A stretch of DNA of 7,356 nt from Limisphaerales bacterium (GTDB taxonomy: Bacteria > Verrucomicrobiota > Verrucomicrobiia > Limisphaerales > UBA11358), in NCBI GenBank assembly GCA_003133815.1, contig PKZR01000440.1, forward strand, positions 20,772 through 28,127. Direction: 5' to 3'. Shown here one piece after another: positions 1 through 5,923 of this stretch (the first letter of the stretch is position 1; every line of letters starts with the position of its first letter). Made by a program: the position numbers and the translations under genes. Below the pieces are notes generated by a model. That model ran no database searches, was not told the DNA's origin, and saw only the letters and a list, made by a program, of their open reading frames with translations.

Positions 1-5
1 CGACG

Positions 6-24
6 GTTCAATTCATGATTGAAC
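6..24. repeat. Short inverted repeat downstream of the amidohydrolase gene
   Basis: GTTCAAT at 6-12 and ATTGAAC at 18-24 form a perfect 7-bp inverted repeat around a 5-base loop. Related GTTCA words follow at 28-39. It lies about 60 bp beyond the stop of the minus-strand amidohydrolase gene. No T-tract follows the stem in the direction of that gene, so a classical intrinsic terminator is not supported; it may belong to a repeat cut off by the window edge. Confidence 0.4.
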
Positions 25-40
25 GGGTTCATTGTTCAAC

Positions 41-70
41 ACAGATAATCACAGATGGACACGGATGGAA
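41..70. repeat. Three tandem imperfect decamers (ACAGATNNNN type)
   Basis: Three consecutive 10-mers, ACAGATAATC (41-50), ACAGATGGAC (51-60) and ACGGATGGAA (61-70), repeat exactly in register. They lie in the non-coding space just past the amidohydrolase stop codon at 84-86. A period of ten is not a codon multiple, which fits a non-coding repeat. The left extent cannot be judged because only 40 bp lie before it. Its function is unknown. Confidence 0.5.
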
Positions 71-83
71 AGAAAGAGAGCTG

Positions 84-1328
84 CTAAAGCGGCGGGATGG
101 CCCAGCGCCCGTCAATCATGCTGGCGGAAACGTTGCCGGCATGGGCGAGAACGGTTTCATAGATGTCGCCGGAGTTTTTGCCGGAAGGAACCGCAATCAA
201 ATCGGCGGAGGCGTTTTCGGAGAGTTCGCCGGCCTGCCCGGCAAGGCCGAGGGCGCGCGCGCCGTTGATGGTGGCCATCCGGAGAATTTCGGGCGGAGAA
301 ATGGACTTGTCGGTGGCGGCAAGCAGGCGCATCTCCTCGAACATGTTCAACTCCGGCTTTTGCTTGCCGATCTTGCGCGTCGTGGCGAGGCTGTCGGTGC
401 CGAGGCAAAGATTGACGCCGGCGTTGTCGAGGCGTTCGCGCAGAAACGGCGGATGCCGGAAATAGGCGTGGCTGCGAGGGCAATGGACGACGTGAACGCC
501 ATGCCTGCCGAGCAGCCTTGCGTCGCCGTGCGCGAGCATGTTGACGTGGGCGGCGATCAGATTTTCGCCGAGCATTTTGTTGCGGGCGAAATGCTTGACG
601 GGAGAGCCGTGGCCGCAGTCCGAATGGTCGCGCTCGTTGCGCTTCATCCAGTCAAACATTTTTCCGCGCGCATGGGCGAACATTTCAAACTCCTCCGCAG
701 ACTCGGCGATGTGCGTGGTGACGCGCCATTTTTTTTTGCGCGCGAGCCCGGCGGTCAGGCGGAGCAGTTCCGGCAGGGTGGAGTAGGGCGCGTGCGGTGA
801 AAGCGAAGACGAACACCGCGCATGCGCGAGCGAATCGATTTTTTCGACGGCTTCATTTAAAATATCCCGCGGTTTGCGCTTGGCGCGGATGCCGGTCATT
901 TCCAGAAATGAAAAAACGCGCAGCGGCGTGGCGTCCCAGACTTCAGGCAGCAGGTCGGGCATGGACTCGATGTCGGCGACGGTGGTCGTGCCGGTCTTCA
1001 CGAGCATGTGGGCGCCGTGCAGCCATGAGTGCGCGTATTCGGCATAGCTCCACGCGGTCTTGGCGGCTGTGATGAGCGGAATCCAGTCGGTGAAAGTCGT
1101 CGGCGGAGGCAATTCCCCGGCCATGTCGGTGTAATCCAGGTGGCAATGGGCGTTGACGAGGCCGGGAAGCAGGATGACATCGCCGAGGTCGAGAACTTTA
1201 TCGTCGGAGTGGGATTGAAAGTCCGTCCACGGGCCGACGGCGCGGATTTTATTTCCAGAGACAACCACGACGCCGTTTTCAATCGGCGGCTGTGAAACCG
1301 GCAGGACTGTCCGCGCTCGGAGAATCAC
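84..1328 (-). CDS. Metal-dependent amidohydrolase, ATZ/TRZ (chlorohydrolase/nucleoside deaminase-like) family
   Basis: The 414-residue product is a cytosolic amidohydrolase-superfamily enzyme, probably a deaminase of a purine- or pterin-like substrate. Visible motifs in order are: N-terminal beta-sandwich strands; LLPGLVNAHCHLDYTDM around 53-69 with metal ligands H61 and H63; SPHAPYS 177-183; THIAES 205-210 (H206); AAHVNM 259-264 (H261); HCPRSHAYF 282-290; and LGTDSLAT 309-316 with the catalytic/metal Asp D312. Length and motif order match complete family members. Translation starts at GTG (1326-1328), one base after the hpf stop, with GGAG about 8 nt upstream inside the end of hpf. The nearby ATG is followed at once by a stop, so GTG is preferred. 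The substrate is not determined: S-adenosylhomocysteine/methylthioadenosine deaminases and aminodeoxyfutalosine deaminase (menaquinone via futalosine) share this layout. The gene is almost certainly cotranscribed with hpf. Confidence 0.9.
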   Translation of the reverse strand: MILRARTVLPVSQPPIENGVVVVSGNKIRAVGPWTDFQSHSDDKVLDLGDVILLPGLVNAHCHLDYTDMAGELPPPTTFTDWIPLITAAKTAWSYAEYAHSWLHGAHMLVKTGTTTVADIESMPDLLPEVWDATPLRVFSFLEMTGIRAKRKPRDILNEAVEKIDSLAHARCSSSLSPHAPYSTLPELLRLTAGLARKKKWRVTTHIAESAEEFEMFAHARGKMFDWMKRNERDHSDCGHGSPVKHFARNKMLGENLIAAHVNMLAHGDARLLGRHGVHVVHCPRSHAYFRHPPFLRERLDNAGVNLCLGTDSLATTRKIGKQKPELNMFEEMRLLAATDKSISPPEILRMATINGARALGLAGQAGELSENASADLIAVPSGKNSGDIYETVLAHAGNVSASMIDGRWAIPPL

Positions 1329-1329
1329 A

Positions 1330-1683
1330 TTACACTCCGGCTTCGCGCTTGGCGTTCTTTAACTTGGCGGCGTCCTTGTGCTTGTGGGCCTTTACCTTGC
1401 TGTGGCGTTTGCGGATTTGTTGTTCAATTTTTTTTGTGACGCGGTCAATGGCGGCATACAGGTCGCTTTCACGATCCTCCGCGAAAAGGTCGGGGCCGCG
1501 CACAGCCAGACGCATGGAGCAGCTGAACTGTTTTTCCGGCACACGGGTATGGTCGTGTTCCAGCGTGACGCGTGCGTCAACGGCGCGCTTGTCAAAATGG
1601 TCGAGCTTTTCAATCCGCTTGACGACGTGCTCTTCAATGGACTTGGTAAGCGTCAAGTTGTGCGTCGAAAGAATCAATTTCAT
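1330..1683 (-). CDS. hpf: Ribosome hibernation promoting factor, short HPF/YfiA type
   Basis: The 117-residue protein belongs to the HPF/RaiA family, which binds the decoding centre of the 30S subunit and idles ribosomes in stationary phase or starvation. The beta-alpha-beta-beta-beta-alpha domain is recognisable: strand MKLILSTHNL, helix to about residue 28, strand VDARVTLEH 35-43, strand FSCSMRLAVRG 53-63, and helix DLYAAIDRVTKKIEQQIRKR 74-93. A Lys/His/Ala-rich tail fills about 94-117. The C-terminal dimerisation domain of long HPF (about 180 aa) is absent, so this is the short form with a basic tail. In many bacteria hpf lies directly downstream of rpoN; here it is divergent from rpoN and leads a two-gene operon with the amidohydrolase. 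No strong Shine-Dalgarno precedes the ATG. A candidate sigma-54 promoter and a leader stem lie upstream. Confidence 0.9.
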   Translation of the reverse strand: MKLILSTHNLTLTKSIEEHVVKRIEKLDHFDKRAVDARVTLEHDHTRVPEKQFSCSMRLAVRGPDLFAEDRESDLYAAIDRVTKKIEQQIRKRHSKVKAHKHKDAAKLKNAKREAGV

Positions 1684-1685
1684 AT

Positions 1686-1732
1686 TTCAAAGATGCTACC
1701 GGGCCGCCGAAAAATCCAGTCTTTCCTTTGAA
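1686..1732 (-). promoter_or_regulatory. Possible leader stem next to the hpf start codon
   Basis: CTTTGAA (plus strand 1726-1732) and TTCAAAG (1686-1692) form a perfect 7-bp inverted repeat with a 33-base loop. In the hpf transcript the 3' arm ends 2 nt before the AUG, so the stem would occupy the region ribosomes need for initiation. The arms are AT-rich and short, so chance is a real alternative. Confidence 0.25.
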
Positions 1733-1745
1733 TTTGAAAATATGT

Positions 1746-1761
1746 AGCGAAAGTTGTGCCA
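1746..1761 (-). promoter_or_regulatory. Candidate sigma-54 (-24/-12) promoter for hpf
   Basis: On the minus strand the sequence TGGCACAACTTTCGCT contains a perfect TGGCAC -24 block and a -12 block with the GC dinucleotide and a T after it. GG and GC are separated by exactly 10 bp, the invariant sigma-54 spacing. The main deviation is TCGCT in place of TTGCW. The predicted transcript would start near 1735, giving an hpf leader of about 50 nt. It lies in the space between hpf and rpoN, which encodes sigma-54 itself. No enhancer-binding activator gene is in the window. Confidence 0.5.
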
Positions 1762-1781
1762 CTTTGCTAATTTAAACAAGA

Positions 1782-3302
1782 ATGGCACTTGGCTTACATC
1801 TTTCGCAGCGGCTGACGCAGTCAATGGTGCTCGCGCCACAATTGCAGCAGTCGTTGGCGATGCTTCAGGCACCGACTCTGGAACTCAAGGCGCTCATCGA
1901 ACAGGAACTCGAACAAAATCCCGTTCTCGAAGAAGTCGCCGCGCCGGAACTTGAACTGCCGGAAAAGCCCGTGACGGACCTTGGCGACACGGCTGACGCG
2001 ACCGCAACTCCGGACCCCGCAGAACGTGCGGATGATTTGCCGGATGCGCCTACAGATCCCGATTCCGAAAAAAATTCCGACGCGATAGGCGACGATTTTC
2101 AAGCAGAGTTCGACAAGCTTGTGCAAATGGACCAGGAATGGCGCGACAGTGTTTCGCAGACGAGTGCACCTATCCGGCAATCAACCGAGGACGAGGAAAA
2201 GCGGCAGTTCATGTTTGACTCGCTCACCGCAGAAACCTCCCTGGCGGAATTTTTGATGGAACAGGTGCGTGAATCGGATTTGAACGACGAACACCGCATC
2301 ATTGCCGAACTCATCGTTGGCAACGTTGATGATTACGGCTATTTGAAGGCGTCGGTCGAGGATATCTCAGCCGCGAACAACATCCCTGCTGAAACGATTT
2401 CTGAAATCCTCAAGACCATCCAGACGTTCGATCCGCCCGGCGTCGGCGCGCGCGATCTGCGCGAATGCCTCATGTTGCAGCTCGAACGTGCCGGCAAAGA
2501 GGAAACGCTCGAATACCGCATCGTGCGCGATTTCATGGACGCGCTTGGCAAACGTCGCATTCCTGAAATCGCCCGCGGAGTCAGTCGCACGGTGGAAGAA
2601 GTGCAGGAATCGCTCGCCAAAATCGCACGTCTTGAACCGCGGCCCGGGCGCGCGTATCTGCCGGACAACGACCAGTTTATTTTGCCCGAGGTCTTTGTGC
2701 ATAAAAACGGCGATGATTTTGTTGTGACGACCAACGACGAGCAGATTCCGCATTTGCGCATCAGCAACGTGTATAAGGATTTGATGGCGGCGGGCGAAAA
2801 CAACGCCGAGGTGAAGGAATACATCCGTGACAAAATTCGTGCCGGAAAATTCCTTATCAAGAGCCTGCACGCCCGGCAGCAGACCATTTTGAACATCGGC
2901 AAGGAGATTGTGAAGCGCCAGCATGAGTTCATGGAAAAAGGCATCGCGCATCTGAAGCCGATGACGATGGCGCAAGTCTCAGAGGTTGTCGGCGTGCATG
3001 AAACGACGGTGAGCCGCGCCGTTTCCGGCAAATACATACAAACGCCGCAGGGGATGTTTGAGATGAAATTTTTCTTCACGGCCGGATTGCATACGACCGG
3101 CGGGTCCGGGGAAATTTCCAACACGAGCGTGAAGGACATGGTTGCCGAGATGTTCAAGGCCGAGGATTCCATCATCCCGCTGTCCGACCAGCAGGTGGTC
3201 AAAATGCTCGCAGCAAAAGGCATCACGATTGCGCGCCGCACCGTCGCCAAATACCGGGATGAACTGGGAATCCTGCCGTCGAATCTGCGGAAAGTTTACT
3301 GA
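1782..3302 (+). CDS. rpoN: RNA polymerase sigma-54 factor
   Basis: The 506-residue protein is sigma-54, which directs core RNA polymerase to -24/-12 promoters and needs an AAA+ activator to open DNA. Region I is the Gln/Leu-rich N-terminus LSQRLTQSMVLAPQLQQS at 7-24, with the helix continuing to about 50. Region II is acidic and variable, about 51-140. The core-binding region runs from about 145 and includes FDPPGVGARDLRECL 216-230. The helix-turn-helix lies near 395-420 (MTMAQVSEVVGVHETTVSRAVSGKYIQTPQG). The RpoN box is ARRTVAKYRDELGI at 484-497, near the canonical ARRTVAKYRE with a conservative final D. The ATG at 1782 is chosen because MALGLHLSQRLTQSMVL matches the usual sigma-54 N-terminus; no clear Shine-Dalgarno precedes it. 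The gene is complete. The usual downstream partners (hpf, ptsN) are missing on this strand; a GH53 gene follows. Confidence 0.97.
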   Translation: MALGLHLSQRLTQSMVLAPQLQQSLAMLQAPTLELKALIEQELEQNPVLEEVAAPELELPEKPVTDLGDTADATATPDPAERADDLPDAPTDPDSEKNSDAIGDDFQAEFDKLVQMDQEWRDSVSQTSAPIRQSTEDEEKRQFMFDSLTAETSLAEFLMEQVRESDLNDEHRIIAELIVGNVDDYGYLKASVEDISAANNIPAETISEILKTIQTFDPPGVGARDLRECLMLQLERAGKEETLEYRIVRDFMDALGKRRIPEIARGVSRTVEEVQESLAKIARLEPRPGRAYLPDNDQFILPEVFVHKNGDDFVVTTNDEQIPHLRISNVYKDLMAAGENNAEVKEYIRDKIRAGKFLIKSLHARQQTILNIGKEIVKRQHEFMEKGIAHLKPMTMAQVSEVVGVHETTVSRAVSGKYIQTPQGMFEMKFFFTAGLHTTGGSGEISNTSVKDMVAEMFKAEDSIIPLSDQQVVKMLAAKGITIARRTVAKYRDELGILPSNLRKVY

Positions 3303-3347
3303 TTGTTTTTGTATTGCGTGATGTTTTTGTTGCCCTATTTTCGGGCA

Positions 3348-4451
3348 ATGATCCCAACGCGTTTCCTTTGCCGGTTTCTAATCATCATTTTGCTGCCGTC
3401 CTGCTTCACAGGCTGTGCGCACAACAAGCTGTTTTGGAAAGACTATAATTCCGGCAGAAACGTGCCGGTGAGCCTGAGTTATATCGTCGGGGCGGATATT
3501 TCCGCAGTCCCGGCGCAGGAGGCGCGCGGAATCAAGTTCAGCGACAACGGCGTGACCAACGACGTGCTGCAAATCCTCAAGAACCACGGCTTTAATTACA
3601 TCCGTCTTCGCGTCTTTGTGCAGCCGACCAATCCCGGCGGATATAGTATGCAGGGCTTTTGCGATTTACCGCACACCATCGCCATGGCCAAACGCGTGAA
3701 GGCCGCCGGCATGGGATTGCTGATTGATTTCCATTACAGCGACACCTGGGCCGACCCCGGCAAACAGACCAAGCCTCTCGCATGGCGGCAACTGCCCTTG
3801 GATCAATTGATCCAGACCATGCACGATTATACCAAGGATGCCGTCGCCCAGTTGAAGGCCGCCGGAGCCGAACCCGACATGGTGCAGGTGGGCAACGAAA
3901 TCACCCCCGGCATGTTGCTCAACGCATTGCCCGCCCGACGCGGCGGCGCATCCCAACAGGTTTCCGACCAGCCCGAAGGCAGCACGCACGACTGGGACAT
4001 CCTCGCCTCGCTCCTCAAGGCCGGCATCTCCGGCGTGAAGGACGTTGACCCCCGGATTCTCATCGTCATGCACATTGATCGCGGCGGCGACAACATCACC
4101 ACGCGACGCTGGGTTGATAATGCGCTTTCGCACGGCGTCGCCTTCGACATCCTTGGCGAATCCTGCTACACCCACTGGCAGGGGCCGCCCGCCGGCTGGA
4201 AGGCGAACTTTGACGACCTCGTCACACGCTATCCCAAGCTTTCATTCCTAGTCGCGGAAGTCGCTTACGAAACCACCGAGGCAAACGAAGTCATGCATAG
4301 CCTGCCGGATCATCGAGGACTTGGCACGTTCATCTGGGAACCCACACAGAATGGCAACCAGCAGGGATTGTTCGACAGAAGCGGTGCCGTCGTCCCGGAA
4401 AAAATGGTGCTGTATGACAAGGTCGTGAAAGAATACGGACTGAAGCATTGA
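3348..4451 (+). CDS. Arabinogalactan endo-beta-1,4-galactanase, GH53, lipoprotein
   Basis: The 367-residue product is a glycoside hydrolase family 53 enzyme, which cuts internal beta-1,4-galactosyl bonds in galactan side chains of plant pectin. Hallmarks are: GADISAVP near 48-55; FNYIRLRVFVQP 82-93; DFHYSDTWADPGKQTKP 127-143; VQVGNEITPGML 179-190 with acid/base E184; FDILGESCYTHWQGP 266-280; FLVAEVAYETT 300-310 with probable nucleophile E304; and FIWEP 328-332. The length fits a complete single-domain GH53 with no carbohydrate-binding module. I start at ATG 3348 because it gives a compact signal peptide (MIPTRFLCRFLIIILLPSC) ending in a lipobox-like FTG-C with Cys at residue 23. An upstream TTG/ATG extension to 3303 would bury this signal and abut the rpoN stop. 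The mature enzyme is therefore probably lipid-anchored in the envelope. It lies 45 nt after rpoN and may be read through from it; no obvious terminator separates them. Confidence 0.93.
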   Translation: MIPTRFLCRFLIIILLPSCFTGCAHNKLFWKDYNSGRNVPVSLSYIVGADISAVPAQEARGIKFSDNGVTNDVLQILKNHGFNYIRLRVFVQPTNPGGYSMQGFCDLPHTIAMAKRVKAAGMGLLIDFHYSDTWADPGKQTKPLAWRQLPLDQLIQTMHDYTKDAVAQLKAAGAEPDMVQVGNEITPGMLLNALPARRGGASQQVSDQPEGSTHDWDILASLLKAGISGVKDVDPRILIVMHIDRGGDNITTRRWVDNALSHGVAFDILGESCYTHWQGPPAGWKANFDDLVTRYPKLSFLVAEVAYETTEANEVMHSLPDHRGLGTFIWEPTQNGNQQGLFDRSGAVVPEKMVLYDKVVKEYGLKH

Positions 4452-4620
4452 GAAGTACCACGGCGCTGGAAAAGCGTGCGCTAAATGCCCAAGCTATTGT
4501 CATTCGCTTCTACGAGGCATCCTTCACGGGTCAAAAAGAGCCAATTCCAGACTAAATTCCCTGTTTTAAACTTGTTAGCTGATATAATCCGTTCGGCAAT
4601 CGCCATTATCCCGGTTAAAA
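4452..4620. other. Gene-free space after the GH53 gene
   Basis: No convincing coding region, RNA gene or strong terminator is visible here. The only structure is a weak CGCT/AGCG 4-bp stem near 4463-4475, too short to call. The sequence becomes AT-richer towards the 41-bp repeat array that starts at 4621. Confidence 0.5.
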
Positions 4621-4662
4621 ACGGCGTTTTTGGGGCAAAAATAACGATTCCAAGTCCGACTT

Positions 4663-4687
4663 CGGCGTTTTTGCCGGAAAAACGGCG
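4663..4687. repeat. Imperfect palindrome in 41-bp unit 2
   Basis: CGGCGTTTTT (4663-4672) and AAAAACGGCG (4678-4687) pair over ten positions with one G/G mismatch, around a GCCGG centre. The position within the unit is the same as the palindrome of unit 3. Confidence 0.55.
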
Positions 4688-4704
4688 ATTTCAGATCCAA
4701 ATTT

Positions 4705-4727
4705 GCCGTTTTTGGACCAAGAACGGC
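4705..4727. repeat. Near-perfect 11-bp-arm palindrome in 41-bp unit 3
   Basis: GCCGTTTTTGG (4705-4715) and CCAAGAACGGC (4717-4727) pair over all eleven positions, one as G-T wobble, around a single A at 4716. With so small a loop the DNA could extrude as a cruciform, and RNA from either strand would fold after opening a few central pairs. Unit 5 has a similar structure around 4788-4809. Confidence 0.65.
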
Positions 4728-4925
4728 GATTCCAGGTCCAACATTGTAATTTTTTGGGGGAAAACGACGATTCTAAGTCCAAGATTGGCGTTTTTGGCGC
4801 AAGAACGGCGATTTCAAGTCCAAGTTTCACGTTTTCCAGCCCAGAAATGGAAATCTTAAGTCCAACTTTTTGGGTTTTGGCGGGAGAAGACGGTTTTGAA
4901 ACGGCCCGGCGAAATTGGATTCAAC

Positions 4926-5498
4926 TCATTTCTTTTGCAACTCCGCCTTCGTCGCCTTTTGCAGCGCGTCGAGTTCGTCGCGGATTTCTTCCTTCACCTT
5001 TTTGCTCATCCGGTCTATGAACAGGATTCCGTTCAAATGATCCGTTTCGTGCTGGATGGCGCGCGCCAGCAGTCCGCCCGCGCGAAACGCAATGGGCTTG
5101 AGTTTTTCGTTGAGAGCCTTCACGTCCACAAATTCGGGCCGCGCAATCTCCCCGAAAATTTCAGGAAAACTCAGGCATCCTTCGCCGCCGGCCACCGGTT
5201 CGCCGTCCGGCTTGATTTCGGGATTGATAAGGACGAGCGGCATGATGGCGTCGAGTTCGGCGGGTTTGCCGTTGAGTTCGAGTGTGGAGGGGCGATCTTC
5301 GCCGGCGCCACGCACGTCGATGACGGTGAGTTGCAGGGCCTTGCCAATTTGTTGTGCCGCCAGCCCGACGCCGTGCCGTTCATGCATCGTCTCGAACATG
5401 TCGGCGATGAGTTTTTTTATATCGGGCGTGATTTTTTCAATCACGGCGCCTTTTTGCCGAAGAATGGGATTTCCGTATTTCGTGATTTCCAGAATCAT
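4926..5498 (-). CDS. def: Peptide deformylase
   Basis: The 190-residue enzyme removes the formyl group from the N-terminal methionine of new proteins at the ribosome exit. All three metal-site motifs are intact: GVGLAAQQ 43-50 (motif 1), EGCLS 106-110 with metal ligand C108, and QHETDH 149-154 with ligands H150 and H154 and catalytic E151. MILEITKYGNPILRQ at the N-terminus is typical. The C-terminal tail from about 163 is a Lys/Glu-rich helix. The ATG at 5496-5498 overlaps the stop of the upstream four-helix-bundle gene as ATGA, so translation is probably coupled. There is no good Shine-Dalgarno in the repeat-derived sequence just upstream. fmt, the common partner of def, is not next to it. 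The gene is last in the minus-strand run and converges on the 41-bp repeat array. Confidence 0.96.
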   Translation of the reverse strand: MILEITKYGNPILRQKGAVIEKITPDIKKLIADMFETMHERHGVGLAAQQIGKALQLTVIDVRGAGEDRPSTLELNGKPAELDAIMPLVLINPEIKPDGEPVAGGEGCLSFPEIFGEIARPEFVDVKALNEKLKPIAFRAGGLLARAIQHETDHLNGILFIDRMSKKVKEEIRDELDALQKATKAELQKK

Positions 5499-5923
5499 TT
5501 TAAGGTGACAAGTGACGTGTGTCGGGTGACAGGATTTCGTTGCGGGCGGTTTTCAATTGTTTGGATGGTCTTGGTCAATCCGCCGATTATCCGGCTCAAA
5601 ATTGCGGCTCGTTGTGAAATGGTTTCGGGTGGAAGCAAATGATTGCATCGCTCGTAACGGCCACGGCTTTCTCGCGCTTCACCACGCGCAATTTTCAAAT
5701 GCTGCGGCAATTCTTTTCCGAAGCCGCGACCGAATCCTTCCTCGATGTTGGCGCAGATGGAATCCAGGCTGCGGACTTGCTGCTTCATCAATTCACGGCC
5801 GCGATAATCCTTCATCAATATTTCCGAGTCCGTCCAAAAATCATCAAACAATTGGCGGGCGATCTGGTAAATGCCAAATGATTCCAAACGGTCTGAAGGA
5901 TTCGCAGGTTCGTTTGTTTTCAT
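5495..5923 (-). CDS. Four-helix bundle protein (23S rRNA intervening-sequence protein family)
   Basis: The 142-residue protein belongs to the small helical family first met inside 23S rRNA intervening sequences and related to the Avd accessory protein of diversity-generating retroelements. The signature is plain: FGIYQIARQLFDDFW 16-30, SICANIEEGFGRG 55-67, and HLKIARGEARESRGRYERC 75-93. The last helix is ILSRIIGGLTKTIQTIE at about 108-124. I take ATG 5921-5923 as the start, with AGGTG just upstream; a GTG at 5933-5935 in the same frame would only add repeat-encoded residues. The last dozen residues (NPVTRHTSLVTLK) are read from the left inverted repeat and are unlikely to belong to the fold. 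The gene starts 8 nt after the parB stop and its TGA overlaps the def ATG. Its biochemical role is not known; the family forms pentameric helical barrels that bind nucleic acid in the Avd case. Confidence 0.88.
   Translation of the reverse strand: MKTNEPANPSDRLESFGIYQIARQLFDDFWTDSEILMKDYRGRELMKQQVRSLDSICANIEEGFGRGFGKELPQHLKIARGEARESRGRYERCNHLLPPETISQRAAILSRIIGGLTKTIQTIENRPQRNPVTRHTSLVTLK
5504..5533 (+). repeat. Left terminal inverted repeat of the four-helix-bundle element
   Basis: The 30 bp consist of four imperfect heptamers, GGTGACA, AGTGACG, TGTGTCG and GGTGACA, plus GG. It matches the reverse complement of 5921-5950 at 25 of 30 positions, with the outer 11 bp identical. It encodes the C-terminal residues of the four-helix-bundle protein and ends 5 bp from the def start codon. 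Confidence 0.85.

Larger units (their letters stand above)
4621..4867. repeat. Array of six imperfect 41-bp tandem repeats
   Basis: Units lie at 4621-4661, 4662-4702, 4703-4743, 4744-4784, 4785-4825 and 4826-4867 (the last is 42 bp). The anchor word GTCC (ATCC in unit 2) falls at 4654, 4695, 4736, 4777, 4818 and 4860, giving spacings of 41, 41, 41, 41 and 42. Each unit follows the plan GGCGTTTTTGG, short centre, CAAGAACGGCGATTTC, AAGTCCAA. Units 2, 3 and 5 are the best preserved; units 4 and 6 have drifted, and a decayed seventh may follow at 4868-4908. Because 41 is not a multiple of three, the same repeat passes through all frames, which explains the open frames here on both strands without any gene. 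The array lies between the convergent ends of the GH53 and def genes. Its function is unknown; terminator-like, MITE-like or chromosome-structuring roles are possible. Confidence 0.85.

Noticed and set aside
15..800. Long plus-strand open frame of 261 residues
   Set aside because: It lies wholly or mostly antisense to the amidohydrolase, which has intact family motifs; the translated plus-strand protein is Arg/Gly/Val-rich without recognisable domains.
1783..1798. TGGCAC at the rpoN start codon as a second sigma-54 site
   Set aside because: The dinucleotide 10 bp after the GG is AC, not GC, and the match arises from the first codons of rpoN.
2339..3250. Minus-strand open frame of 303 residues
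   Set aside because: Antisense shadow of rpoN, whose HTH and RpoN box are unmistakable; Ser/Arg-rich composition typical of a reversed frame.
3303..3347. Upstream TTG/ATG starts for the GH53 protein
   Set aside because: They would place a second hydrophobic stretch before the signal peptide and abut the rpoN stop; ATG 3348 gives a normal lipoprotein signal.
4319..4336. TGGCACG word resembling a sigma-54 -24 element
   Set aside because: It lies inside the GH53 coding sequence in a conserved protein motif region, and the position 10 bp after the GG is TG, not GC.
4485..4859. Plus-strand open frame of 124 residues over the repeat array
   Set aside because: Its coding appearance comes from the 41-bp repeats, which run through all three frames since 41 is not divisible by three; open frames also appear in other frames and on the other strand here.
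4621..4867. CRISPR array
   Set aside because: The 41-bp units are contiguous and degenerate with no unique spacers between constant repeats, and no cas genes are present.
4896..5642. Plus-strand open frame of 248 residues
   Set aside because: Antisense to def and to the end of the four-helix-bundle gene, both with clear family motifs.
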